A DNA stretch of 64,000 nt, from assembly GCA_963555705.1 (NCBI GenBank), contig OY743171.1, positions 22,927,852 through 22,991,851 on the forward strand, in the 5' to 3' direction. This DNA is from Ligustrum vulgare (lineage: Eukaryota; Streptophyta; Magnoliopsida; Lamiales; Oleaceae). A program made the translations under genes and the position numbers. Shown one piece after another: positions 10,686 to 22,531 of this stretch (position 1 is its first letter; each line of letters begins with the position of its first letter). The notes beneath the pieces were generated by a model. The model had not been told where the DNA came from and did no database searches. It saw nothing but the letters and a program-made list of their open reading frames with translations.

Positions 10686-10841
10686 TTAAAATTCTTTAAT
10701 CAAGTTTTCCAAATTTTTATTAGCTTTATTTATTGTTGCATTATTATTTTTCAAATTATCAAGAACTTGGCCAATAATATTTCTTTTCAAAGAAGAGTCA
10801 TCAATTTGACCAAGCAAATCTAAACATGAATTATCAGCCAT
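10686..10841 (-). pseudogene. Short helical ORF, possibly pararetroviral
   Basis: A 51-codon minus-strand frame starts MADNSCLDLLGQIDD and ends at a TAA. It is rich in Leu, Lys, Asn and Glu, and the coding flavour continues in other frames to about 10490 (NINKKYEQKANEIEKK), so the original was probably a longer coiled-coil protein. It lies upstream of the RT relic in the same orientation and may be a virion-associated or N-terminal pararetroviral product. I cannot confirm the family. Confidence 0.35.
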
Positions 10842-10861
10842 TCATTTTAATGGTAGCCTTA

Positions 10862-13800
10862 TAAGGATCTCTCTTGGTAATAACTAGAAGTGGAAATTAC
10901 AGACAACCCTATAATTTAAGTTTTGAATCCAAATATAAGAACAAATCTATTTCTATTCAAATTCAGGTTTTAAATAGGATTTAAAGAATTAATTTAGAAA
11001 TTATAGTATATTATAAAATATATGTATAAATCAAGTAAGTAGTGTCATTTTCGTTTATAATGGCAGAAATAAATATTTTGAAATAAATAAATACTAAATC
11101 ACTATCCCTAAATATCTGACAATGATTCGTAATATACTCCATTCCACAAATTGAAATCAAACATACACAAACCCCATACGCTGCCCAACTAATAAAACCT
11201 CAGAGCCATTTACGCCACACCAAGTTTGAAACCAAAGAGAACAATTGTTGAATGGCTAAAACAAAGACAACGGACTGAATGCCATAGTCTAGACAAGGGA
11301 AGGAGAAGGACGATTCTGACAGAATAAGGAAGAGAATTGTTATCCCAAAAGAAATTCAAGCAAATGACCCAACAGAATTGGGAAGTCGACAACCCAGTGA
11401 AACTTGAGCGATATGTTCGAATTTGTAATGATTTCATCATTTTTTGTGACATAAGCATTTCTATATGACTATGTATTATGGAATAATATAAGATTTCTCA
11501 ATATTTTGTCATTGTCACCTAGAAATCTGTATAGCGTGATCCAAAAATGCATAAGAAAATGAGTTTTATTGATAAATATAGTGTGGAAAAATTGAACACG
11601 TGACCTCGTTTTGTGAATGGCTACTGCAATTAACCAGAATATTTATGGAAAACAATACATATTTTGAACCCCCGAAATTGTGACCTTTTCTTGTGAACTG
11701 ATACGGTTTACATGAAAAGTTTAATATGAATTTTGATCAAGACTGTTTTACAGATCCTTTGTGAAAAACTTTTCCTAATTTTCACTAACAATAATCCGTG
11801 ACCTTATAGCTTGTAACTATGTGACCTTGGAGTTATATGCATCCTTCAAGTGAATTGAATACTATGTGGAAATATTGAACACTTGACCTCATTTTTTGGA
11901 TGCCTACTTCAATTAACCAGAAGAGTTATGGCAAACAATACAAATTTTGAACCCCCGAAATTGTGACCTTGGCTTGTGAACTGATTTTTTGTATAGGTAA
12001 AAGTTAGTCTGAAATGTTTTTGTTCAAGCTTGTTTAAAAATCCTTTGTGAACTACTTTTCCTAATTTTATACTAACAACAATCTATGACCTTATAGCATG
12101 TAACTATGTGATCTCCTCAAAGTAATATGTATCCTTCAAGTGAATTGAATTAGTGTAAAATGACGTTGACTACACAGTGTTACATCATGTAATTGGAATT
12201 ACATGTATCCTTTAAGTGAGATGTCAATGTGACAATATGTAATGTGTAGTGGACTTTACATTGTGAATTTATGTGTTTATGTTCTACCTTCAAGAAGTCG
12301 TATGTCATAGTGCATGGCTCAATGTTTTATCAACTATCTGTCTGAATCTTTATATCTTTCAACAGGCATAGAAGTACACTATCCCAGAAGAAGAATGGTT
12401 TCTAGGGAAAATTACTTCAAATATCATGAAGAACGACCAACCAATTTCAAATCAGAATTTAATGATGAGCAAAAGCAACTGTCAAAGACCGTTTCTCATA
12501 TTATGTCAATTGTTAAGAGATTGTTTTACAGCCATAATTAATACACTATTTTCTCATGATAATGATTGAACAACCCAACCCACAAGAGCTGTGGTTTCTG
12601 ATTTCTGGTTGATATGTTCGTTTTGCTCTGCCAGAATTCATATTAGTGATAGGATAGAGATATGTTAGAGTCTAAGATTGGAGGAACTTGGTGATGTTAC
12701 GATTGATGATAAAGGATACGTACTTCGGTAATTTGAACACAATAACAACGGAATATGTAAGATATGTGTTTTTGGGGGTCATAGGGCACCTGATCATGAC
12801 ATGGTGCAACTTGGAATACTGCATTATATTACGTCATATTTTTTCTCCACGTTGTACAAAAATTCAGTTTAGGATTACTTGTTCACACTGTGGAAGACTT
12901 CGATGTAATGAAGTTCCCTTGGGGAAAGGAATTGTTTGAAATAATAATTACGTCACTGAAGGATGCATTAAGTAAGCAAAATGCTCACTACAATTTGGGG
13001 GGTGAGGTTTCTACTGGTATTTCAAGTATGGGTCTACTAGACAATACCAATCCTGAATGGTAGAGCTACAAAAACGATTCGAATAGTGTGAGCTAGAATT
13101 CTGAATTGGCTAGCTGAGAAGATAAATATGTATTCTATGCTTGATGAATTTCTTTTCTCAGAACCAAATATAAGTTCTTAAACTTCACAACTTCATCAAA
13201 ACACACATATTAGGAGCATGTCACTGCAAATTAAATGTCATAACTATCAAATTAATTCACTACCATCATAGGCACATTACATTGCAAATAAAAGACATAG
13301 GTATATGGAATGACAAAACAACACACATACATCTAAAGTCACATTCCAGTATATAGTTTACCAATATTCCATGAACGAAAGCACTTATGTTGCAGGTCAC
13401 ATTCGCATAGGTCTCAGGTTACATTCTTTTTTAACAGTAGACGGAAAAACCACACTCTTATCAGGTCACATTCACATGTTTTCGTATCACACAAACACCA
13501 TATATGAGACTTGACATACAAATTATAAGATAACAAGTAGGAGTACCTATGTTTTTGTCATATTTATTAGGGTTTGGTTGTTGGAATCGTTTTATTAAAT
13601 ATAATTAAAATCACACCAGTCTTATTTATTTGTTGTATATGAGCAGATAAAATGGAGTGTGAATGAAGTATCTATTTGTTAGTCTTATTCATTACGTTTA
13701 GATGTTATAATGGTATTTTCCAGATTCTTGAGACTGTGTTCAAGTAACAAACTGTTGGTTTGGTCACTAGGGAAGAATACATTGAAAAGGCACTTTAATG

Positions 13801-14186
13801 TATGTTAAGAAACGTATGTTGTGTTCCTTTCCTTTTGATGTTGTGGATAGTTAAAGATGGGGTTGTGTGGTGCAAAAAGTGAATATAAGGACCAAAATTG
13901 AAGAAGAAGAACATGAGAAACCTCAGAAGCTGTAACAAGAGTGAGTTATTTTAATTTTTTTGCCGTCAATTACTAGGAGTTTTTTAAATTTCAGGTATCT
14001 TTTTTCATATCTTTAAGTTTTACCTATCATTTTTCTCAATAATATTCAATTATAGGGAGGAAGATCTCTAGATGCAGAAGCTCGAGAAGTGGAAAATAAA
14101 GGTGGACCCACGATTATCCCTTTTAGATGATTATAAGAATGACAATGAAGAGGAAGATGATGAAAATGGTAAGCATAATTTCAATA
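10862..14186. other. Unassigned 3.3 kb block
   Basis: No element ends or recognised genes. It contains the tandem duplication 11582-12147, a plus-strand frame at 12314-12541 (75 codons, charged, no known motif), broken protein-like text at about 12680-12960, repeated short motifs like AGGTCACATTC at 13395-13480, and at about 14070-14168 an acidic exon-like frame ending GAAAATG before GTAAGC, a good splice donor. It could be a decayed DNA transposon carrying gene pieces, but I cannot show its ends. Confidence 0.4.
11582..12147. repeat. 283-bp tandem duplication, two copies
   Basis: Copy 1 begins at 11582 (TGTGGAAAAATTGAACACGT) and copy 2 at 11865 (TGTGGAAATATTGAACACTT). They stay alignable to about 12147 through shared blocks such as TTTTGAACCCCCGAAATTGT. 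They differ by substitutions and small indels, so the duplication is old. Non-coding. Confidence 0.88.
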
Positions 14187-14784
14187 TTCCCTATTAAGTG
14201 CATTTTTATGCACGTTCCATGCTTGTAAATTAGCATTTTTGGAGAAGCTAGAACAAATATCTATTAAATTATACATATTTTGTGTTTAAATAGGTTAACA
14301 TTCAATTTTGAGGCGAAAAATCACAAAAAGTGCAAAATATGCTAAAATCGAAACTTTTGGGACCAATTTGTCACTTTTCAGAAGTTTCGGATATGCTATG
14401 CAATTAATTGAAGAACCAAATTGCAAAATCATAGAAGTTGAAGGACCTCAAGTGAAGTTTTGAAGGACCTATTTGAAAGAAACCTGAAAATCTAGAGACC
14501 AATTCGATAGATATTGAAAGATGAAGGACTTCATTGCAATTAAAATGACTAAATTGTAAGGCCACTCACTGGTTGAACCACGCAGCCACTGGTTCAAATC
14601 AGTGTGGCTACGACTCGAACCAGAACTTGAGCAGAACTCAACCATGCTGGTGATATATATATTGCGCAGCCGCGTGGCTTTAAACTTGAAGGAAATTTTC
14701 TGGGGCGAACCCAAACGCTATATTTCGCGGACCTTTTGCAATTTTTGGGGTTTTCGAGGTGTTTTTGGGCAAATTGTGGAAAAT

Positions 14785-14792
14785 TATAAATA
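14785..14792 (+). promoter_or_regulatory. TATA box of the solo LTR
   Basis: TATAAATA, followed 25-40 bp later by a pyrimidine-rich stretch that would hold the transcription start. Same arrangement as in the related LTR at 45499. Confidence 0.55.
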
Positions 14793-15389
14793 CCCAAACA
14801 TTGTATTCAATTAAGGTTAAGTTCTTACTCCTCCTTTCATTTTTCTTGTATTTTGCTCTCTAACTTTTCTTCTTCAATGCATTAAACCTTTAAAGTTATT
14901 GTGTTTTTACTAGTTTTCTTTAAATTAGAGCTTATTATTGTTGTTGAACCCTTTATTATTCTGTTTCTCAACTTTTTACCTAAAATTTCATAGCATTTAT
15001 GGTTTATTTAATTAATTGTGTTGGGTTGTTAGAGATATTAATGGATGATTGAAGAACTTAACTAGAAGGGGAGTTCTATTTATTATCTTGTTTTTAATCC
15101 TTTATTTAGTTTGTTATTGAAATGTTTATGTTAGTTGTTAAATGTTTTTTTTTTTTTAATTTCATTATGGGTTAGTTTTATTTTGTTGAAATATTTGATT
15201 CGTTTAACTTCACTTAATCATTTAAGGTTATTTATTGATTTTGGGCTATTTATATTCATGTATTTGTGATTATGAATGTTGTCTTACATTTATGTAGTTT
15301 TCAAATGTTTGTTAATATTTTTTGCTGTGATTGGAAGTTACTATACATCTTATAAGACTATAAATTTATACTGCCAAGTCGCTAAATCG

Positions 15390-15990
15390 AATTGAAACCG
15401 CAATTTTGAAACCGTGGGTTTGAGTTCACGTGGACCCATCAACGTTTTGGTTTTGACCAAAACCGAACCGATTTCAAATGGTTTGGTTTAAGTTTTACTT
15501 TTCATAACCCGTTTCAAACTGCCAACTCAATAAATCTATTTTTGTCATTTTGATTCTTGTATGATTTGTCATTTTGTTGGGAAAGAATTTTAGTACCGTC
15601 GTCATGCTATGTTGCTGTGGACAATGGACATTTAAAACATTTTGATTCTGCCTTCATTTTGAATGAAGACATATGAATGTGATTAAGTTGAAAACATTTT
15701 ATTCTTTTCACTATTTTCAAGATTTAGTAAAAAGACTAAATCCAATTTCAAATTTGATACACTTCTATTAATCCAGACCAAGTTTCTTTTCTACAGTAAT
15801 CTTCTTGATGTTTGGTTTCTAATTAATGCGCAACTTATCTATGAGCTTCATCACAGTATGTTACTATGTTATACTAGTGAAAAGCTTCTTAACAAGATTT
15901 TATATGATTTTCGTGACAAGCCGTGAATTATTATTATTTTTTTTGACTAATTTCATTTGTAAATCGTGGTTTGAACCCGCACCAAACTGC

Positions 15991-16021
<31 letters not shown>

Positions 16022-16145
16022 AAAGAGTTTGGTTTGATTTGGTTTGGGAAATTAAATGTTTTGGGTTGAGTTGGAAAAACGTCAAACATTTTTAAATGAT
16101 TTTGTTTGAAAATTTATCAAAAATCGCATAAACCGAACCATTTAC
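15390..16145. mobile_element. Probable hAT-like MITE inside the solo LTR
   Basis: Both ends carry motifs typical of small hAT derivatives: AAAACCGAACCGATTTCAAA near 15461 and AAACCGAACCATTTACACG near 16130, with inverted GGTTTGGTTT phrases. An A-rich stretch (15991-16024) lies inside. Exact ends and target duplication were not resolved. Confidence 0.4.
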
Positions 16146-16574
16146 ACGTTAGGTTGCACTTAGAATATCCCATGTAATTTGGTTAATTGTTAATTAACAC
16201 TAATTGATTTTTGAAAGAAGAAATTTGTGTACTTAAGAACTAAATTTACCTTGTCTTATGTGTTGTAACACATTTTCATTACTAAGTTTATGTTGTCATT
16301 AATTTACTATGTTAATTAATTTTTGTCCTAGTTTTTATATTGTTGTTTATTTGCTTTGGTTAACTAGTTTTTATATTATCATGTCTTTAATCATGTCACT
16401 TAATTATGAATTCAAAATCAAATCAAATTTGTGTTATTTGACTATTCAATTAAAATGAAACTAACAAGTTTAGTTACAAATCAATCAATCCTCGTGGGTA
16501 CGACAATCTTTCATCATTTTACTACTTGAACATGAACCATGCAATTGCGGTATACGATTTTAGCGAACATTCCC

Positions 16575-17325
16575 GTTTAGAAATTATGTTGTTTATTGTG
16601 GAAGTTTTTTAACTTTGAATTGGTTGAGGCTTGTGTACACAAGGGTTACTAACTCCCTAATATTCTTATTAGCTAATGCTCGTGATATAAACAATATCTA
16701 TGATATTTTACGTTGTTACACGTGTTAATTTGTTCTATATTTGAGTTCTTATATGAATCACATGGTTTATAGCAGATTTAGCAGTATACATATATATAGT
16801 GTATGTTACAGGTCTTAGTTTGTTGTATACTTTGATGAATTGCTTCTCCTACCAATGAATGTTATCTTTTAATCCTACTTTATTTTTGTTGGGATTAATT
16901 ATCAATTGATTTCATCTTGGTGCTTCTATGTATACATAGGTGCATAATTTTTTTTTTATTTTTTATTTTTATACCTTTGGGTTTCAACCCAGGGGTTGTT
17001 TTCAACTACTAAAAAAGTTGGCAAAAGTATTTCCAGAGTAAAGATAACATTAATCAAATCATGGCATCAAGGTGAACATGGCCTCCATTTGATAACACTG
17101 TTTAGATTATAAATTGATTTATTTATGATTTTGAGGTAAAAAGTAATGGTTGAAAATTAGAGAGAGAAAATGTGTGCAGCTAAAAAGTGGTTTGAAAAAT
17201 TGTGCAGTTTATAAATTGGTTTATAAACCAAATAAACTACTTTACCGAACACTTCAGTTAAAAAAATTAGTACATTTATTTGCGAATTTGCGCCCTATTT
17301 AAATATCTTCAAATTTTGGACATGT
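16575..17325. other. Unassigned flank with a small MITE at about 17088-17256
   Basis: Mostly featureless AT-rich DNA. From 17088 to 17256 a short element has inverted ends (TTTGATAACACTGTTTA on the left; the reverse complement of the right end reads TGTTCGGTAAAGTAGTTTA). A related sequence lies near 42050-42150. The end of this stretch is the host of the copia insertion at 17326. Confidence 0.45.
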
Positions 17326-18063
17326 TGTTGAGAAATTTCCTTTCTCTAAAATGAAATATCCGCTATAATGAAGTAAACACAAAACTTGAAGGAAAAGAAA
17401 GAATCAAGAAAATGATAGAAATGATAATTGTAATTTAGGACTTGAATTGCATGGAATGCTATCCTAAAAGCTAAATTTGCGCCCTCTCCAAAGAGAATGC
17501 TAAAGGGCCTCCAAGCAAATTACTTTAGCGGATTTCAAGTCTCAAACCAAGTATCAAATAGCACAATTGATAAACTTGGAGAATAGGAACAAGAAGAGAA
17601 AATTTTGGAAGATTCTAAGTATATAAGATCAAAGTTTGGGATGATAATCAAAATTGAATGTATGATGATCAAAAGGTGTTTAAAACCATGAATTCTATGC
17701 CTATTTATAGAATTCCATCACCCCAATTCGTGATCTACACAACTCTTCATGAAAGAATGCCAAAAATTGTTGAAAAGGTGCATGAAAAAATCTGAAAATT
17801 TTCTCAAACTGTCAATTTTTATCACCACGTGATCGCGTGAAGCCCATTAAATTAAATAGATTAAAAACCGTTCAGCCACGCAACAACTACGCGATCGCGT
17901 GGTTTTCATTTTGGCCGGACCTCCAGGTCCGATCCGGACTGATTGGTCCGTCCAGTTGTATTTGGTCCGGTTTTTGCACTTCTTGGACCGGTTCTCTATA
18001 TTTTAGACCGGTTCTTGCACTTTTTCAACTTTATATATATATTTGAACAACATTTCCATAACA
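17326..18063 (-). repeat. 3' LTR of the copia element, with polypurine tract
   Basis: 738 bp, alignable to 22532-23208 with few differences apart from two segments absent from the other copy (about 17837-17882 and near 17990). The polypurine tract is the run CCCCCC just right of it (minus strand GTGGGGGGTTG, about 18062-18072). Confidence 0.92.
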
Positions 18064-18743
18064 ACCCCCCACTTGTTCAAATATATAAATTCAACTTAGA
18101 ATCATAAACGATGTCACGCATAAAATAAGGTATCTTTCGATTTTAACCTTATATTAGTGCTAACATTGCAAAGTAATATCGAGATCTCAGGTAGCCTTGG
18201 CTTTGAACCAGTTATCCCTTATGACATTATCGGCGATATCGCACACGTGAACGTTCTTGCTCGATGCCTTCTACACAATTTACTTTGGCGCGTTAATGGC
18301 CTTGCGCCCATCCGAGTTCATGATCTTTTTTAGAAAGTAACTCCAAAACTTTTCTTGAAGCGGCACCAATTCTAAGTTCATATAGGAGAAATTCTTACAG
18401 TGTCTTGGTAATTTTTAAAGACACTTGTACTAAGTACTGAATTTCTTTAAAATTTATTCAACCCTTCAAACAGTTACCCCAGCACTTACATCCTTAGGAT
18501 ATGGTCTTTAATTTATTTTCTAAGTGCTACAACAATTCACTTATCGAATGACTTGTTGTTACCCTTTGAACCCGTGAATTACTCATTTCGTAATCACAGG
18601 TAGGGTTACCTTCATTGGTGAATTTATAATAGGAGGTTTAGCCCTATCCTACTCGATGTTTGTCTTACCAATTCTTTGGTAAGTGGTTTTGTGAATGGAT
18701 CAGCCAAATTTTCACTTGACCTCACATAGGTAAGTGATATTAT

Positions 18744-20267
18744 TCAATCCTTCATTAATTTTCTTATGTAATCATGTCTAAGACTCATATGTCTTGACTT
18801 TCCATTGTAGACTTCATTATAAGCCCTTGTTAGAGTAGCTTGACTATCGCATAGTATAGATATTGAAGACTCATTCTTCGTATCTAGTGGAACTTCATAA
18901 AGAAGATCCTTAAGCCACTCTGCTTCCTTTCCAGTTTCAGCTAGTGCAACAAACTCGGATTCCATGGTAGAATGTGTAATCATTGTTTGTTTCTTTGATC
19001 TCGAAGAAATGCACCACCTCCAAGTGTAAACAACCATCCCGAGGATGATTTATTTTCTCCAGCATTTGATATCCAACTCACATCGGTATATCCTTCTAGT
19101 ATAGCTGAAAACTTGGAATATTGAAGTCCAAGGTTTTTAGTTCTCTTTAAATAACCAAGAACTCTTCCAATTGCTTTCCAATGCTCAACACTTGGATTGC
19201 TAGTAAACCTACTAAGTTTACTCACAGAAAACGCAATATCCGGTCTTGTGCATTGAACCGCATACATTAGACTTCCAATTGCACTTGCATATTCGAGTTG
19301 TCCAATAGCTTTTTCAACATTCTTCACAAGTTTAATACTTGAATCAAATGGAGTGTTTGCCTCTTTAATGTTCAAATATTTGAAATTTTCAATCACATTC
19401 TCAATATAATGTGATTGGGTTAATGCATACCCCACTCATTCTTGATCACTTTTATACCCAATATGGTATCCACAAGACCAAGATCTTTCATTTTGAATGT
19501 TGATGATAGAAACCTCTTCGTTTCTTTTATTCCATCCGTGTGATTACTTATAATCAACATGTCATCCACATATAAGCACACAAATATTACATGTTTATCA
19601 CAACTTTTGATAAATAAACATTTATCTACCACATTGTGTGAAAAATCAAAAGACATAATTGCATTATCAAATTTATCATGCCATTTTTTAGGAGCTTGTT
19701 TTAAATCATATAGTGATTTAATAAGTTTACAAACTTTATTTTCATTACCCAGAAGAACAAAACCTCCGGTTATTCCATGTAAACTTCTTTATCTAATTCT
19801 CCATTTAAAAATGCAGTCTTCACATCCATTTGATGCACATGTAGATCAAATATATAAGATAATGTAAATAGAATTCTAATAGTAGTAATCCTAGCCATAG
19901 GTGCATAAGTGTCAAAATAATCAATTCCTTCCTTTTTTCGAAAACCTTTAGCAACTAATCTTGCTTTATAGATTTGGATAGAACAATCGGTATTGTATTT
20001 CCTTGGAAATACCCACTTGCAACCAATGGCTTTTGATCCATTCGGTAAATCAACAATCTCCCAAGTATTGTTGGACATTATAGAATCCATTTCATCATTG
20101 ATAGCATCCTTCCAAAATGTGCTATCTCTAGAAGTCATTGCTTCTTTATAGGTTTTAGGATCACTATCAATTTGAAGAACATATGAAATTGTTCTTACTA
20201 TATCTTCCTTACTTGCTTCAACCAAGTATAGATAAATTCTTTGAGAATCAATCTCATCGTGTCCCAA
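18744..20267 (-). pseudogene. Copia reverse transcriptase and RNase H
   Basis: Frames 19770-20267, 19420-19656, 18980-19435 and 18744-19037 give the whole C-terminal half. Seen: AIGCKWVFPRKYN, KARLVAKGFRKKEGIDYFDTYAP and HQMDVKTAFLNGELDKEVYME, then CLYVDDMLIISN (the catalytic YVDD is intact), then [20 protein letters not shown], and for RNase H MESEFVALAETGKEAEWL and SRHMSLRHDYIR. Frameshifts separate the four pieces, and a stop lies where the RT reads into the palm (about 19660-19770). Confidence 0.92.
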
Positions 20268-20297
20268 TACCTTCTCTTTATGAGATCTGTTGCTTCT

Positions 20298-21742
20298 TCA
20301 AGGTTCACTAGTCTCAATTACATCTTGGGTAGATGTTTCTAGTGATTTAGAAGCCGGAAATTCATTTTGAATTTCTATTGAATTTTTAGGAATATCATCA
20401 ACGCTTAATGAATTCTCAAAAAATTCCACATCTCGTGATTCTATAATCACATTGGATATTAGATCAAGTAGCCTATATGCTTTACTATTTATAGCACATC
20501 CAACAAAAGCACTCTTGATCCCACTTGGTCCTAGTTTTGTCCTACTAGGATTGGTGTTTTTATAATAAGCCAAACGCCCACACTTTAAAATATCCAATGT
20601 TAGGCTTCCGACTTTTTCACATTTCATAAGGTGAAACTTTGAGTTTCTTAGAAGGAATTCTATTATGTATATGACATGCAGTAAGTAATGCCTCTCCCCA
20701 TAAGTTTTTAGGCAATTTAGACCGTGTTAGCATAGCATTTATCATCTCAACTAAGGTTCTATTTTTTCTTTCTGTGTAATGCCTCTCCCCATACGTTTTT
20801 AGGCAATTTAGACCGTGTTAGCATAACATTTATCATCTCAACTAAGGTTCTATTTTTTCTTTCTTTCAAGCCATTTTATTCCCGTGTTCTAGGTGCACTA
20901 CATTGGTGTAAAATACCATATTCTTCACAAAAGATATCAAATTCTTTAAAAAAATATTCACCACGTCTATCACTTCTAAGAATTTTAATCCTTTTATCAT
21001 TAAGTTCACAAATGTCGGTATGAACTAAGTCAAGAATATTAGATGATCTTTCTACACTTTGAAAATGTTTTTTAATCATTTTTTACTTAGTGCAAATTTC
21101 ACATTTTTCATTCTTTGTAAAATCACAAGATAGCATGTCATTTCTAATCATTCTATGCAAAGTAGAATATCCAAAATGTTCTAATCTATCATGCCATAAA
21201 TTTAAAGAACACACAAAGTAAGGAGAATTTATTTTATTGATTGCATTGTCAATAGTACACAATTTGACCATTCCATTAGTGGAATAGCCTTTCCCAACAA
21301 AGAAACCGTTTCGGGACAATACAAGTTTTCCCGACTCAAAAATACATTTTACGCCTAGCTTTCCCAATAAATCACCACTTACAAGATTTCTATTCATATC
21401 CGGCACATGTAAGACATTTGTAAGTGTTACAACTTTTTTGGATGTGAATTGAAGATCAACATTCCCTTTTCCTATGACTTTCGAACAATGTTTATTTCCC
21501 ATTTGAATTTGTTGACCATCATCAAACTCTTGATAGGTCTTGTATAGGAACTTGTCTTAGCAAACATGAACGGTGGCGCGAGTATCATACCACCATCCCA
21601 AAATTCTTCCTTTGACAGAATTCACTTCGCTTATAGTAGCAATAATTTCATTCTTGTCAATGGAATTAACCTTGCCTCCAAAATTGCTTTGTTTTTTTAT
21701 GTCGGCAATCTTTCGCAAAGTGGTCGAATTTTTCACATACAA
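20298..21742 (-). pseudogene. Copia protease and integrase
   Basis: The protease start (21557-21742) reads GWWYDTRATVHVC, where the DTG active site has become DTR. Then GAG-pre-integrase and zinc finger (21083-21502: LWHDRLEHFGYSTLHR and CEICTK), the core (20876-21079) with VHTDICE and SDRRGEY, and the C-terminal part (20298-20627: VGCAINSKAYRLLD). The catalytic-Glu segment is scrambled by frame breaks and by the 91-bp duplication at 20686. Confidence 0.88.
20686..20866. repeat. 91-bp tandem duplication within integrase
   Basis: TAATGCCTCTCCCCATA starts at 20686 and again at 20777, and both copies run to TTCTATTTTTTCTTTCT. The unit is 91 bp, not a multiple of three, so it shifts the integrase frame. 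The two copies differ at only a few bases. Confidence 0.9.
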
Positions 21743-22511
21743 AGCATTCTCCCTTGGGCTTCTTTTTGAATTTGTTGTTGTTGTTGCTAGTAAACTTTCT
21801 CTTGTTTACTTTGGTCACTTTGTTGTTCTCCAAGGCATTGGCTTTAGAAGTGCCAATATGGGAATTCTCAATCCCATCTCTTGCCCTCGACTCTTCCTCA
21901 ATTCGGAGATGTTTTTGAATTTGCTCCACTGAAAAGTCTTCGGAGTTATGAAGATTTTTCTTTCTATATCCTCTCCAAGTAGAAGGCAATTTAGCAATAA
22001 TTGCTCCTACTTGAAATGATTCCGGAAGTTCTATCTTCACCACTTTTAGTTTATTGACAATCACTTGCAATTAATGTACTTGGGGTAATAGGGGAACATT
22101 TTCCAAAAATTTAAAATCAAAGTACCTTGTTATATGGAGTTTTGTAGTACCTTCCTCTTCGGCCTTGTACTTATTTTCAAGTGCATTCCAAATCTCTTTT
22201 GTAGATTTTGTGTTGGTGTACAAGTCGTAGAGACAATCTGATAGTGCATTCAAAATGTGACCATGACAAATAAGTTCGTCTTCTTCACGCTTCTTTCGAT
22301 TAATCCTTGCTTGTTCCGTATCTTTGTCGGAAGGTTCAGGCAAGTTCTCCAAATTTGGATCAAGAATGTAGAAGATTTTCAGTGCCGTTAGTAGGAACTT
22401 GATTTTGTCTTGCCACCTTGTAAAGTTGGTACCATCAAAGCGATCAAAGCGAACCAAGTTTTGATTCATCAACTTGATTGTAGCCATGGTTGTGTCTCCT
22501 TCGGTTTCCAT
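21666..22511 (-). pseudogene. Copia gag
   Basis: Begins METEGDTTMATIKLMNQN at 22511, with the usual gag opening NLVRFDRFDGTNFTRWQDK, then KEIWNALENKYKAEEEG. After a stop near 22071 it continues KLPSTWRGYRKKNLHN and ends with a zinc knuckle CFVCEKFDHFAKDC (21755 region; the Gly of the canonical CCHC spacing is Asp). Length is normal for a copia gag. The first ATG lies only 20 bp after the LTR. Confidence 0.9.
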
Positions 22512-22531
22512 ATCAAATTTAGCTTTTAGAT

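Larger units (their letters stand above)
14192..16569 (+). mobile_element. Ty3/gypsy solo LTR (Athila/Tat-like)
   Basis: Begins TATTAAGTGCATTTTTATGC (the first dinucleotide would be TG) and ends GCGAACA. It is flanked by identical pentamers TTCCC (14187-14191, 16570-16574). Internal landmarks match the solo LTR at 44650-46376: a palindrome-like start, repeated 'GGACCAAATTGCAA' phrases, a TATA box near 14785, and a 3' part with ACTACTTGAACATGAACCATG then TGCGGTATACG. No coding region or primer site is attached, so it is a solo LTR. Its 2.38 kb includes a probable MITE (15390-16145). Confidence 0.8.

Noticed and set aside
15991..16024. Poly(A) run as a processed-pseudogene tail
   Set aside because: No coding sequence precedes it; it sits inside a probable MITE.
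19559..19867. Plus-strand frame of 102 codons
   Set aside because: Antisense shadow of copia reverse transcriptase.
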